From the NCBI GenBank assembly GCA_034440635.1, contig JAOTON010000892.1:117735-181734 (forward strand): a DNA stretch of 64,000 bases, given 5' to 3'. A program made the position numbers and the translations under genes. Positions 54,090 through 64,000 of the stretch are shown here, one piece after another; position 1 is the stretch's first letter; every line of letters begins with the position of its first letter. Source of the stretch: Lepas anatifera. Lineage: Eukaryota > Arthropoda > Thecostraca > Lepadidae. Below the pieces are notes generated by a model. It ran no database searches and was not told the origin of the DNA. It saw only the letters and a list, made by a program, of their open reading frames with translations.

Positions 54090-54759
54090 GGTACGTTTAA
54101 GTTTCAATGAGAGACTTGGTATTAGCTTTGCTAACACCTTTTGGGTAGAAATGGCTAGAGAAGTTGAATTGAAGAAAGTGGTCCTAGTTTTACTAGCAAA
54201 GCTAATGGGAGTATTAACCTAGCTAGGGTAGGGTGATGGAGTATTATCCTAACTGGGGAGTGCTTAGAGAAAGCACCTAGCCTTAGAAAAGTGTGAGCAA
54301 AAGGCTGACTCAGCCACTAAGAGGGGGTTTAAGTCGGAGGGGAGGCAGGTGCCTCTTCAGGACCTAACAGGGGCCTAGGTGGCTGACTCAGCCTCTAAAA
54401 AGGAGCCTGACTGGGGCCTATGCTTGTGAGTCCCTAGGGGCAGGTACCGTGGTACCCTTGCACAGACGCAGCCCGGGTGGAGGGTTTGAGAGGGGCCCCG
54501 CTTCTATTAAGCGGGGGGTGAAAGTGAGATGGCCTTACGTATTAGGGATTTTAGCAATGGAGGACCGATAGGTCCAGCCAAAGCCACACGCCCAAGGACT
54601 GACGAGGTCTTTCTGGTCAGACCGCAGAAGGTCGCGGAGTGTGGCTGGCAGGACGGATGGCGGAAGTGTTGAGGGGGCGGTGGGATTTTAAACCATCTCG
54701 ACCCATCTCGGCTTAGGACGGTGAATAAGGGATATCTATATAATGGGTGAGCACTGAGA

Positions 54760-55095
54760 AAAATAAAAACACCTGTGTCGGGTGTAGGTGTCGTGTCAAA
54801 AACGCCACCCTGTATAGGTGTAATGGGCAATACAACCACCATTTGGAGGTGTAAGGTGTCGTGTGTTTTTGCGGTTCAAAAACGATGTCTTCTATGAGTG
54901 TAAAACAAACACCCTTGCATGGTGTTCAATACCTTTTAGAGGTGTCGATGACCACCGAAGTCATGTTTGGATGAGAAATGACACCCTCATTAAGTTTTAG
55001 ACACCATTAAAGAGTGTTTATTTCTTTCAAGGGTGTAGAACCGACACCCCTTATAGTGTTCTTCACCTATGAAGGGTGTCAGATTTTTAGGTACC
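54760..55095. repeat. ACACC/GGTGT-saturated stretch
   Basis: GGTGT or ACACC occurs more than twenty times on both strands in about 330 bp (for example AACACCTGTGTCGGGTGTAG). The left edge CACTGAGAAAAATAAAAACA and the complement of the right edge, CTAAAAATCTGACACCC, are loosely inverted. It looks like a short non-autonomous DNA element made of subterminal motif copies. Confidence 0.5.
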
Positions 55096-56189
55096 CCCAT
55101 TACACACAGAGAAAAATTTACGCCCCACGGAACACTTTGCTCGTACCAAAAATGAGTATTCTGTGGATACTTAATTCAGTACACTATGAACGTTTTTCGG
55201 ACATTTTTGGTACTCGTCAGATAACATGAGTACTTTTACTACGCCTCTTTTGTTACAGCTGGTTGTACTTCCCGTAGTACCCTTTTGCAGTTACACCAAA
55301 ATGGGTACTTTTGCAATTAGTACCCCCGTTTGGTTCCGTGCCAAAATGAGGCCTCCTAGGGTACTTCCATTTTAGGTACTAACGCTAGTACCCTGCGAAG
55401 GTGTCTGAAGGGCACTGAAAATAGTGCTTAAAATGTACTCAATCAATACAATCCAATACCTACTCTCCTTCGTGAAACAAAGAGGTACTTGAAGAAGTAT
55501 ATTTAAGGGGATTCGATCAAGGTAACACTGCACAGCTGTAATCATATAAAGCACAATACAAAAACACAACCACGGCTCACAGGAACAGCTTTGTCGTTTC
55601 AAGGGACAAAATATACATGGAACTGAAATTGAGAGTAAGCTGGTTCTAAAACTATGGGCTTCATATTCGTTTCTGCTGGTCTTTTCTAGACATTTTTAAT
55701 CTCGCAAATTACAAGAAGACACCCCAGTTGAGCTGAGGTGACCTCGCAGCTTGCATATTGTCGATGGATATTAAAAGAGAGTTAATTCTGTCCAGAATCA
55801 ATCAGCCGTCCTTAAATCTTCCCGCTTCCTCAGGATTCTGTGTGAGCATCCTTCAAATGATTCGACATCCGGGCCCTGCGCGCAAGGCAAACAGTCGGTT
55901 ATTTGCTGCTAGAGATTAGCCTTTGCACCGGCACTTGTCACCACGTGGCACTATAACCGTTCCTTATAGTGGCGCAAAATAAGACTAACTTATCACCGCG
56001 ACGTACTAGTGACCTGACAACACCATGCATGTAGAGAAACAATTTGTGGTTTAAGACAATACAAATAAATATAACGTATGACGTGGCTGTACGTGACTTA
56101 TATTGGCTGTTTTTACCTATTTTTTTGTTTTGTTTCAAGGTCTATTTAGCTAAATAACACGTGTTATCCCTTTATTATTTTCCTTGTGA

Positions 56190-57010
56190 CACGGGCACCA
56201 TCTCTGGGGTGCCCTCGAGATAAGCTCTTTGCCACCCCCTCTCGAAACCAATTCGGGGGCCTCCTGAGAAAAAATTGTTTGGCCCCTTGAGGAAAAATCT
56301 TGCCCCACGCCCGAGAACAACTTTTGGGGCCCCGAGATCAAGCCTTGGGGCCCCTGAGACCAACTCTGGAGGACTCCGAGGCCGAATCTGTGGACTCCCA
56401 AAAACAGCCTTTGGCCCTCCGAAATAATCTCTGTCCCCCTCCGGGACAAGCTCTTAAAGGCTCCCCAGACCAGTTCTGGTGGCCACCAATAACTTTTTTA
56501 GAGCATCCTTAGACAAACTCTTGGGGCCTTACGAAAAATTCAAGACCAGCTCTGCCCCCCCATAAAATTATATTGGCCCCTCGAGACATAACCTTGGCCC
56601 CCCAGGAGCAACTCTTGTGGCCCTCCGACCTCCAAACCATATCTGCCCCTCGAACCCCTCGAATCACTCTTGATGGGTCCGAGACCAAACTCCGGGGCCC
56701 CTCGAGACCAGCCTTGGGATTCCCTGAAACAAACACTTGAAGGCCCCCGACACCAGCTTTTGCCCCCCTGGGAAAATTTTTGGGGCTCCAGAGATCCACC
56801 CTGGGGCCGCCCAAGACAAACTCCTAAGGTCTTTCCCCGACCACTCCTAGGCTTCTGAGAAAACTTTTTGGACCCCCCGAGACAGACTCTTCGGCCCACG
56901 AGACCAACCCTGGAACCCTCCGAGACCAGCTCTTGGGGCCATCCGAGACCAACTCTTTAGGAACCCCGAAAAAAACTCTTGAGGGCCACCAGGAAAATTT
57001 TTAGGGCTCC
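56190..57010. repeat. Reverse-oriented GAGACC tandem array in E1
   Basis: Units such as GGCCCCTGAGACCAACTCTG recur at about 25-30 bp. The complement, GGTCTCAGGGGCC, matches the unit of the array at 15890-17560, so one satellite-like unit occurs in two unrelated element contexts and in both orientations. A shorter copy is at 60775-61115. Confidence 0.75.
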
Positions 57011-57019
57011 AGGAAAAAT

Positions 57020-57415
57020 TTACCAGGTGACTCTGTGACCCTGACCTAGCTCAAGGTCAGGTCATTTTCACTATTTGACCTAGCAAGGTCATATTATACA
57101 TCATTCGATTCGCCACGATGAGAGGAATCCAATGATGCATAAATATTTCCTCTAGCTCCCCTGAGAGCAGATCTAGAGAGAGAAACGTACATTGCTCTGT
57201 AATAAGTCTATGGAACCTTCTTTGACCTTTGCTAACCTCAATTTTGACCTAACATAAGAGTTTTGCGTATAAAATCTATTCGTCTTGCCAAGAGCTTTCG
57301 AACGCCGACCGTAATTTTCCTTTAGCTTACGTGGGGAATGAGATACGGAGGGGGAGGGCGCGAAAACGCCCCCCCAGCTGGGCGTGTCATGCCAGGGACC
57401 CCAGCGGGGGGTGTG
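57020..57415 (-). mobile_element. TTAA-flanked MITE, truncated copy abutting copy 4
   Basis: It aligns with the right part of copy 4 (58030-58401), for example TCATATTATACATCATTCGA and ACCTTCTTTGACCT. It ends at the TTAA (57416-57419) from which copy 4 begins. The distal part is missing; the left edge joins the GAGACC array. Confidence 0.75.
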
Positions 57416-57419
57416 TTAA

Positions 57420-58401
57420 CCCTCGCCATGGTGGGGGTGTTTGAACATCCCTTTGGGCTTTCAGGCGGAGGAACAAACGGCGGCGCGAAGCGCCGCCGTA
57501 CTTGGTACATCTTATTCTTGATCAATTCCGCAACTTGTCCCAAAATTTTAAGGTTAGGTCATCTCAGGTCAGGTCACAGCACAGGTCAAGTGACCTCACC
57601 TCAAAAAAATGGTTAAGGTGACATAAGCAAGAAATGGGTTAAATATATCGGATCGAAACTTATACCACACAATGGCCCCGACAACTGCCACAAAATATGA
57701 TCAGGAATTTTTCATATCGATGACCTAAGGACAGGTACGAATCATGACCTCTCCATTGGAAATACATGAGGAAAACAGAAAACGAGCTGTTTTTGTGTAG
57801 ATACGGCTGAGAATACCTTCATATTCTCCTAATAATAGTATCATGGGCCCTTTTTTAGGTTCATGCTGCAATTTTTACCTGTCATCTCTGAGAGGCCATT
57901 TGGGGCTACTTAAGCAGTTCTTAGGCTTGGGTCAATAACTTTGCAGGAAATGATGAGACAGCTTTTATTTTGATACCATTACGTTTGAATTGCTATTGCT
58001 AGTCGATTGATATGCATATTTGCCATCTTAGGTCGAAAAGTGACCTTTGCCTGACCTGAGGTCAGGTCATATTTTTCTACCTAGCGTAGTCATATTATAC
58101 ATCATTCGATTTGCCGTGACGAGAGGAAGCGAATAATGCTTAAAAATGATTCTCACTCAAGGCTGTCAGACGCTAGAGCCCAAGAACACTAGCCTAAAGT
58201 GTAACCTTCTTTGACCTGTCATGACCTCAATATTGACCTAAGCCGAAAGTTGACTGATGTGGTTTCTTAATGAATTTTGATGAGACTTCCACCAGCCTTG
58301 GCGTTTTTTCCTATCGCACATAGGAGCCGTGTTCGAGGGGGGCGGAATTCAAACACCCCCCACCAGAGCGAAGGTGATTCGGAGGCCCACCGGGGCGCGG
58401 G
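57420..58401 (-). mobile_element. TTAA-flanked MITE, copy 4 (982 bp)
   Basis: TTAA at 57416-57419 precedes CCCTCGCCATGGTGGGGGTG; CCCACCGGGGCGCGGG precedes TTAA at 58402-58405. It is in reverse orientation relative to copies 1 and 3, and closest to copy 3 (for example TTTGAATTGCTATTGC against the complement of CAATAACAATCCAAACGTAA). AGGTCA/TGACCT words recur. A nearly empty version of the downstream E-element flank is at 61183 onward. Confidence 0.85.
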
Positions 58402-60774
58402 TTAATTATTGGGGGTGCCCAAATTTAAAACAATACCAAGAGCCACAAAGATAACATAGCGGCATTTCCTAGTTTACCTGTTGTCGTAAGAGTAGAGAAA
58501 CCCAAAGGGGCCATGCCCCCAATATTAATTATTTTTAATTATTAGATAGATGGCGTTGACTGAAAATAGATATCTGTAAGATAAAACTTCATCCCCAATG
58601 TTTTGGACGTATGTACCTACGCTTATGAGTCTAGCTACAAGCAAGGGTGGGGATTTTTTATTCGGGGTGCTCGAATTAGAAAAACGGGTACTCTGACAGT
58701 TTAACAGAATTTTCTTGTATTATTAACTGTTTTCTAAATAAACACGCCCTTCTTAGAATCAGGAAGTCAAATAGAAGCATGTGATATTAAAATCACAAAT
58801 GCTCGGTGATTGTAGAATGCCCGTACAGAAATAGAATCCTCATCTCTGCCCCGTAGGAAGTTTTAAATATTGTTGGAGTTTCAACATTATTTATAGTTAC
58901 CGAGCACCTACCTAGAAATGGTTTCTCCATGTAGACCTTTAAAAACTCATTAATGGAAGTTACGAGTGGCATCATGTTTTGCATTCAATCCAGAAGCAGG
59001 CAAATCAGTCAAATGCACTACCTAACCATAATCTTTGAAGCATTACCATGTTTTCAGTTTAGGTTTCATGGACGTGCTTGTATACACAATTACGCCGGTT
59101 ATAATTTGGCTGGTCTAATGATGAAGAGAAGATGCCATACACAAAGGATGTCAAGAGATAACTGGTACCTAATGCACCTAACCCTGTTCAATCACAAAAC
59201 AGATGCCAACTCTCACCTTTTGCCAAATGTTCCACGGGCTGAGCTTCCGTCCGCCACTCACTGCAGGAAAATGGCGCTGGAAGATGCAAAAAGTCGCTTG
59301 GTTCAAAGAAAGAACTCAATAGAGGGCAACCTACCGCCTTTATTGCACTAAAGTTGGCGCCATTTTTCTGTCTTCACACCGAAGTATTACAGAGGGGATT
59401 GAACATATCAAATGAACGCTCCATGCAGTACCACCTGGTGTTAGAAAACTCTCCTTTTCCAAAATAGGTACTAGATTAAGTACCCACAATTTTGATTAGG
59501 GGCTAGTTACACCAATTTGGATGTTAGATGTAGTACCACCTGGTGTTAGGAAACTCTCCTTTTTCAATTAGGTACTGGATGAAGAGCCACCAGGGTACTG
59601 ATCTAAGATAACGGTTATCTTACCTCTTGCTTGCATGTTGTTAGTACTCTAATCTAATATACACACAGAGAAAAAATTTACACCCCACGGAACACTTTGC
59701 TCGTGCCAAAATCAGTATTCTCTGGATACTTAATTCAGTATACAATGAACGCTTTTCGACATTTTTGGTACTCGTCAGATAACATGAGTACTTTTACTAC
59801 GCCTCTTTTGTTACAGCTGGTTGTACTTCCCGTAGTACCCTTTTGCAGTTACACCAAAATGGGTACTTTTACGATTAGTACCCCTGTTTGGTTCCGTGCC
59901 AAAAATGAGGCCTCCTAGGGTACTTCCATTTTAGGTACTAACGCTAGTACCCTACGAAGGTGTCTGAAGGGCACTGGAAAGTAGTGCTTAAAATGTACTC
60001 AATCAATACAATCCAATACCTACTCTCCTTCGTGAAACAAAGAGGTACTTGAAGAAGTATATTTAAGGTGATTCGATAATTCGATCAAGGTAACACTGCA
60101 CAGCTTTAATCATATAGAGCACAATACAAAAAAGCAGCCACGGCTCACTGGAACAGCTTTGTCGTTTCAAGGGACAACATATACATGGCACTGAAATTGA
60201 GACTGAGCTGGTTCCAAAACTATGAGCTTCATATTCGTTTCTGCTGGTCTTTTCTAGGCATTTTTAATCTTGCAGATTACAAAAAGACACCCCAGATGAG
60301 CTGAGCTAACCTCGCTGCTTGCATATTGTCGATGGATATTAAAAGAGAGTTAATTCTGTCCAGAACCAATCAGCCGTCCTTAAATCTTTCCGCTTCCTCA
60401 GGATTCTGTGTGAGCATCCTTCAAATGATTCGACGTCTGGGCCCTGCGCGCAAGGCAAACAGTCGGCTATTTGCTGCTAGAGATTAGCCTTTGCACCGGC
60501 ACTTGTCACCACGTGGCACTCATAACCGTTCCTTATAGTGGCGCAAAATAAGACTAACTTAGCACTGCGGCGTATTAGTGACATGACAACATCATGCATG
60601 TAGAGAAAAAATTTGTGGTTTAAGACAAGACAAATAAATATAACGTACGACGTAACTTTACATGACTTATATTGGCTGTTTTTACCTATTTTTTGTTTTG
60701 TTTCAAGGTCTATTTAGCTAAATAACACGTGTTATCCCTTTATTATTTTCCTTGTGACACGGGAACCATCTCTG

Positions 60775-61115
60775 GGGTGCCCTCGAGATAAGCACTTTGC
60801 CCCCTCTCGAAACCAATTCAGGGGCCTCCTGAGAAAAATTGTTTGGCCCCTTGAGAAAAATCTTGCCCCACGCCCGAGAAAAACTTTGGGCCCCGATATC
60901 GCCTTCGGGCCCCCGAGACCAACTCGTGGGAGGACTCCGAGGCCGAATCTGGGGACTCCCAAAACAACCTTTGGCCCACCGAAATAAACTCTGCCCCCCC
61001 TCCGGGACAAGCTCTTAAAGGCTCCCCAGACCAGTTCTGGCGGCCACCAATAACTTTTTTAGAGCATCCTTAGACAAACTCTGGGGCCTTACGAAAAATT
61101 CAAGACCAGCTCTGC
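60775..61115. repeat. Reverse-oriented GAGACC tandem array in E2
   Basis: Matches 56190-56560 of E1 unit by unit with small indels, then breaks off where E2 jumps to the TTAA remnant. Confidence 0.75.
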
Positions 61116-61138
61116 CCCCCATAACATAAACCCCCATA

Positions 61139-61182
61139 ATCACCAGGGAGAACGTGATTCGGAGTACCCACCGGGGCGCGGG
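61139..61182 (-). repeat. 44-bp remnant of a TTAA MITE end in E2
   Basis: CACCAGGGAGAACGTGATTC and CCCACCGGGGCGCGGG match the last bases of copy 4; TTAA lies at 61183-61186 and the following E-element flank matches 58402 onward. Confidence 0.75.
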
Positions 61183-62432
61183 TTAATAATTGGGGGTGCC
61201 CAAATTTAAAACAATACCAAGAGCTACAAAGATAACATAGCGACATTTCCTAGTTTAACTATAGTCGTAAGAGTAGAGAAGCCTAAAGGGGCCATGTCCC
61301 CAATATTAATTATGTTTAATCATTAGATAAACAGCGTTGACTGAAAATAAATATCTCTAAGATAAGACTTCATCCCCAATGTTTTGGACGTATGTACCTA
61401 CGCTTATGAGTCTAGCTACAAGCAAGGGTAGGGTTTTTATTCGGTGGTGCTCGACTTAGAAAAAGGGTACTCTGACAGTTTAACATAATTTTCTTTGTAT
61501 CATTAACTGTTTTTAAATAAACACGCCTTTCTTAGAATCAGGAAGCCAAATAGAAGCATGTGATCTTAAAATAACAAATGCTGGGTGATTGTGGAATGCC
61601 CCTACAGAAATAGAATCATCATCTCTGCCCCGTGGGGAAGTTTTAATATTGTTGGAGTTTCAACATTATTTGTAGTTACTGAGCACCTACCTAGAAATGG
61701 TTTCATGTAGACCTTTAAAAACTCATTAATGGAAGTTACGTGGGCTTCAGATTTTGCATTCAATCCAGAAGCAGGCAAATCAGTCAAATGTATTACCTAA
61801 CCATAATCTTTGAAGCATTACCATGTTTTCAGTTTAGGTTTTATGGACGTGCTTGTATACACAATTACGCCGGTTATAATTTGGCTAGTCTAATGATGAA
61901 GATGCCATACACAAAGGATGTCAAGAGATAACTGGTACCTAATGCACCTAACCCTGTTCAATCACAAAACAGATGCCAGCTCTCACCTTTTGCCAAATTT
62001 TCCACGGGCTGAGCTTCCGTCTGCCAGTCACTGCAGGAAAATGGCGCTGGAAGATGCAAAAGTCGCTTGGTTCAAAGAAAGAACTCAATAGAGGGTAACC
62101 TACCACCTTTATTGCACTAAAGTTGGCGCCATTTTTCTGTCTTCACACCGAAGTATTCTAAAAGGGGATTGAACATATCGAATGAATACTCCATGCAGTA
62201 CCACCTGGTGTTAGAAAACTCTCCTTTTCCAAAATAGGTACTAGATTAAGTACCCACAATTTTGATCAGGGGTTACTTACACCAACTTGGATGTTGGATG
62301 TAGTACCACCTGGTGTTAGGAAACTCTTATTTTTCCAATTAGGTACTGGATGAAGAGCCACCAGGGTACTGATCTAAGATAACGGTTATTTTACCTCTTG
62401 CTTGCATGTTGTTAGTACTCTAATCTAATACA

Positions 62433-62838
62433 GCCATGGAGTCCATGCAGTATCGATTGGAGAGTGAAAAACATGACAAATACATTGATACTGTAAAATG
62501 TACTTTGGTGAATCACTTTGTTTGGTGTGTCCGATTTCACCCCTGATTAAGACTTAGCTTAGCAGCCCCAGGCTACTGAGTTATAAAAGAAGAGTTCAAG
62601 TAGAAGCAGAAGGTACTAAAAAATTCTCTGTGTGTAGCCATGGAGTCCATGCAGTATCGATTGGAGAGTGAAAAACATGACAAATACATTGACACTGTAA
62701 AATGTACTTTGGTGAATCACTTTATTTGGTGTGTCCGATTTCACTCCCGGATTAAGACTTAGCGTAGCAGCCCCAGGCTACTGAGTTATAAAAAAAGAGT
62801 TCAAGTAGTACAGAGGGTACTAAAAATTATCTGTGTGT
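62433..62838. repeat. Two adjacent 200-bp terminal segments of E2 and E1
   Basis: GCCATGGAGTCCATGCAGTA starts at 62433 and again at 62637. The two copies of about 204 and 202 bp differ at few positions. They are the right terminal segments of E2 and, after it, of E1; alternatively a tandem duplication. Confidence 0.9.
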
Positions 62839-63563
62839 GGCACTGAAATTGAGAGTAAGCTGGTTCTAAAACTATGAGCTTCATTTTCATTTCCGCCGGT
62901 CTTTTCTAGGCATTTTTAATCTTGTAAATTACAAAAAGACACCCCAGTTGAGCTGAGCTGACCTCGCAGCTTGCATATTGTCGATGGATATTAAAAGACA
63001 GTTACTTCTGTCCAGAACCTATCAGCCGTCCTTAAATCTTCCCGCTTCCTCAGAATTCTCATTGAGCATCCTCCAAATGATTCGACGTCCGGGCCCTGCG
63101 CGCAAGGCAAACAGTCGGCTATTTGCTGCTAGAGATTAGCCTTTGCACCGGCACTTGTCACCACGTGGCACTGTAACCGTTCCGTATAGTGGCGCAAAAT
63201 AAGACTAACTTAGCACCGCCGCGTGCTAGTGGCCTGACAACATCATGCATGTAGAGAAACAATTTGTGGTTTAAGACAATACAAATGAATATAACGTATG
63301 GCGTGACTTTACGTTACTTATATTGTCTGTTTTTAACTATTTTTGTTGTTGTATTATTAACTTTTTCTAAATAAACACGCCCTTTTAGAAGCAGGAAGCC
63401 AAACAGAAGCATGTGATCTTAAAATCACAAAAGCTGATTGTAGAATGCCCTTACAGAAATAGAATTCTCATCTCTGACCCGTAGGAAGTTTTGAATATTG
63501 TTGGAGCTTCAACATTATTTATGGTTACTGAGCACCTACCTAGAAATGGTTTCTCCATATATG
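62839..63563. mobile_element. Truncated third related element E3
   Basis: GCACTGAAATTGAGAGTAAG to about 63345 matches E1 55620-56125. Sequence then jumps at about 63345 to the segment equal to 58719-58935 (ATTATTAACTTTTTCTAAATAAAC). The deleted middle is where the GAGACC array and TTAA MITEs sit in E1. Both E3 ends are missing. Confidence 0.8.
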
Positions 63564-63655
63564 AATTTTTAATGAGCGACTATTAAGAAATCCTTATGAA
63601 ATAATCAATTTCACACATCTTACAAAAAAACAAGAATTTGTCTCGAGACTACAAT

Positions 63656-64000
63656 CGTCACTTTTTGTCTCAGGTCAATATTTAGGTCATGGCAGGTAAA
63701 AAATGTGATAGGGTGTAGAGGAGTTTCTAAGGCCTATCGCCTGACTGAATTCAGTTAGTATAAACTGTATGGCGCCATTCGCCTCCTCTTTTACGGAAAG
63801 TCAAACCATGTATAATATGACTATACTACATGAAAACATAAAAGTAACGTGACTCCAAAGTTGGGTCAAGGTCTTTATCTGATCTAGCATAATAAATATG
63901 CATATCAATCAATCCCTGCAATAACAATCCAAACGTAATGGTATCAAAAGAAAAACTTTTTCATAATTTCGCGAAATTATTGACCAAAGTCTACCTGTTT
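63656..64000 (+). mobile_element. TTAA-flanked MITE, partial copy running off the window
   Basis: CTCAGGTCAATATTTAGGTC, ATAATATGACTATACTA and CAATAACAATCCAAACGTAA match copy 3 (30420-30700) in the same orientation. The left terminus is missing; the right part lies beyond the window. Confidence 0.8.

Larger units (their letters stand above)
48130..54745 (-). mobile_element. Non-LTR retrotransposon (LINE) with RNase H, nearly full length, broken
   Basis: On the minus strand there is a 5' UTR (about 54745-54090), ORF1 with CCHC knuckles (54089-52418), and ORF2 with endonuclease, reverse transcriptase and RNase H (52306-48586). The 3' UTR ends near the TAAATTC tail. APE-type endonuclease plus RNase H places it in the I-like group of LINEs (I/LOA/R1-related; exact clade not determined). 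Several frameshifts are present in both ORFs. Ends are approximate and no target duplication was identified. Confidence 0.88.
59662..62634. mobile_element. TA-flanked TIR element E2, nested in E1 (2973 bp)
   Basis: CACACAGAGAAAAAATTTAC at 59662 and the complement of CACACAGAGAATTTTTTAGT at 62634 are inverted ends flanked by TA (59660-59661 and 62635-62636). E2 entered E1 at the word AATCTAATA/GCCATGG: E1 sequence stops there and resumes with a second copy of the 200-bp terminal segment. E2 lacks most of the TTAA MITE region and has only 44 bp of it (61139-61182), with GAGACC units at 60775-61115. No transposase is recognised. Confidence 0.8.
55103..62838. mobile_element. TA-flanked TIR element E1 (CACACAGAG termini), outer
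   Basis: The left end CACACAGAGAAAAATTTAC follows TA at 55101-55102. The right end, about 62820-62838, is TACTAAAAATTATCTGTGTG. Motifs GGTACT/AGTACC cluster near both ends. Nested inside are E2 (59662-62634), TTAA MITEs (57020-58401) and a GAGACC array (56190-57010). The same left portion and right portion recur in E2, which allows the nesting to be read. No transposase frame is recognised. Confidence 0.75.

Overview
The window looks like intergenic DNA from a non-vertebrate animal genome. I found no operons, no rRNA or functional tRNA genes, and no intact cellular gene. Almost everything recognisable is a transposable element, a derived non-autonomous element, or a tandem repeat. The mix (Ty3/gypsy with a zinc-knuckle gag, Penelope-like RT with GIY-YIG, RNase-H-bearing LINE, ZBED-like hAT, tRNA-derived SINE, many hAT MITEs) is common in invertebrates. 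I cannot name the species.

Region 1 (1-15254). Two nested hAT MITEs at 1412-1821 are followed by a decayed Ty3/gypsy element (about 2405-12130). The gypsy element was later split by a tRNA-derived SINE (3717-3899), a TTAA/TIR element (4166-4964) and a 4.5 kb hAT-ended element (5075-9543). Each insertion is supported by its target duplication, and the gypsy reading frame resumes after each. A decayed ZBED-like hAT lies against the gypsy 3' end (about 12130-15254, minus strand). It carries a second SINE copy, a 515-bp insert and a hAT MITE.

Region 2 (15260-24700). A Penelope-like element on the plus strand is cut in two by a 7.0 kb hAT-ended element (15822-22829, perfect 8-bp duplication). That insert consists largely of a GGTCTC-containing tandem array. 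It is itself invaded by a 1.9 kb inverted-repeat element carrying a MITE and a 39-bp SINE tail. The Penelope-like RT and GIY-YIG remnants resume after it, followed by a (TA)n tract.

Region 3 (24700-43550). This is a patchwork of TIR elements. Several are copies of a TTAA-flanked family of about 1 kb loaded with AGGTCA/TGACCT motifs. There is a TA-flanked element of 1.7 kb, a thymine-free tract of 355 nt joined to a 64-bp repeat, an exact 32 x 22-bp minisatellite, a repeat of about 540 bp, and two CpG-rich patches. Next to one patch is the only weak hint of host-like coding sequence (42165-42494, minus).

Region 4 (43560-64000). A 3.7 kb 45-bp minisatellite comes first, then a nearly full-length but broken LINE on the minus strand (about 48130-54745). 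After that is a nest of related TA-flanked elements with CACACAGAG termini (55103-63563), which also contain TTAA-family copies and a reverse-oriented GAGACC array. Insertion order can be read from the nesting in most places. All element proteins seen here are broken, so the window shows accumulation of dead mobile DNA rather than a working gene system.
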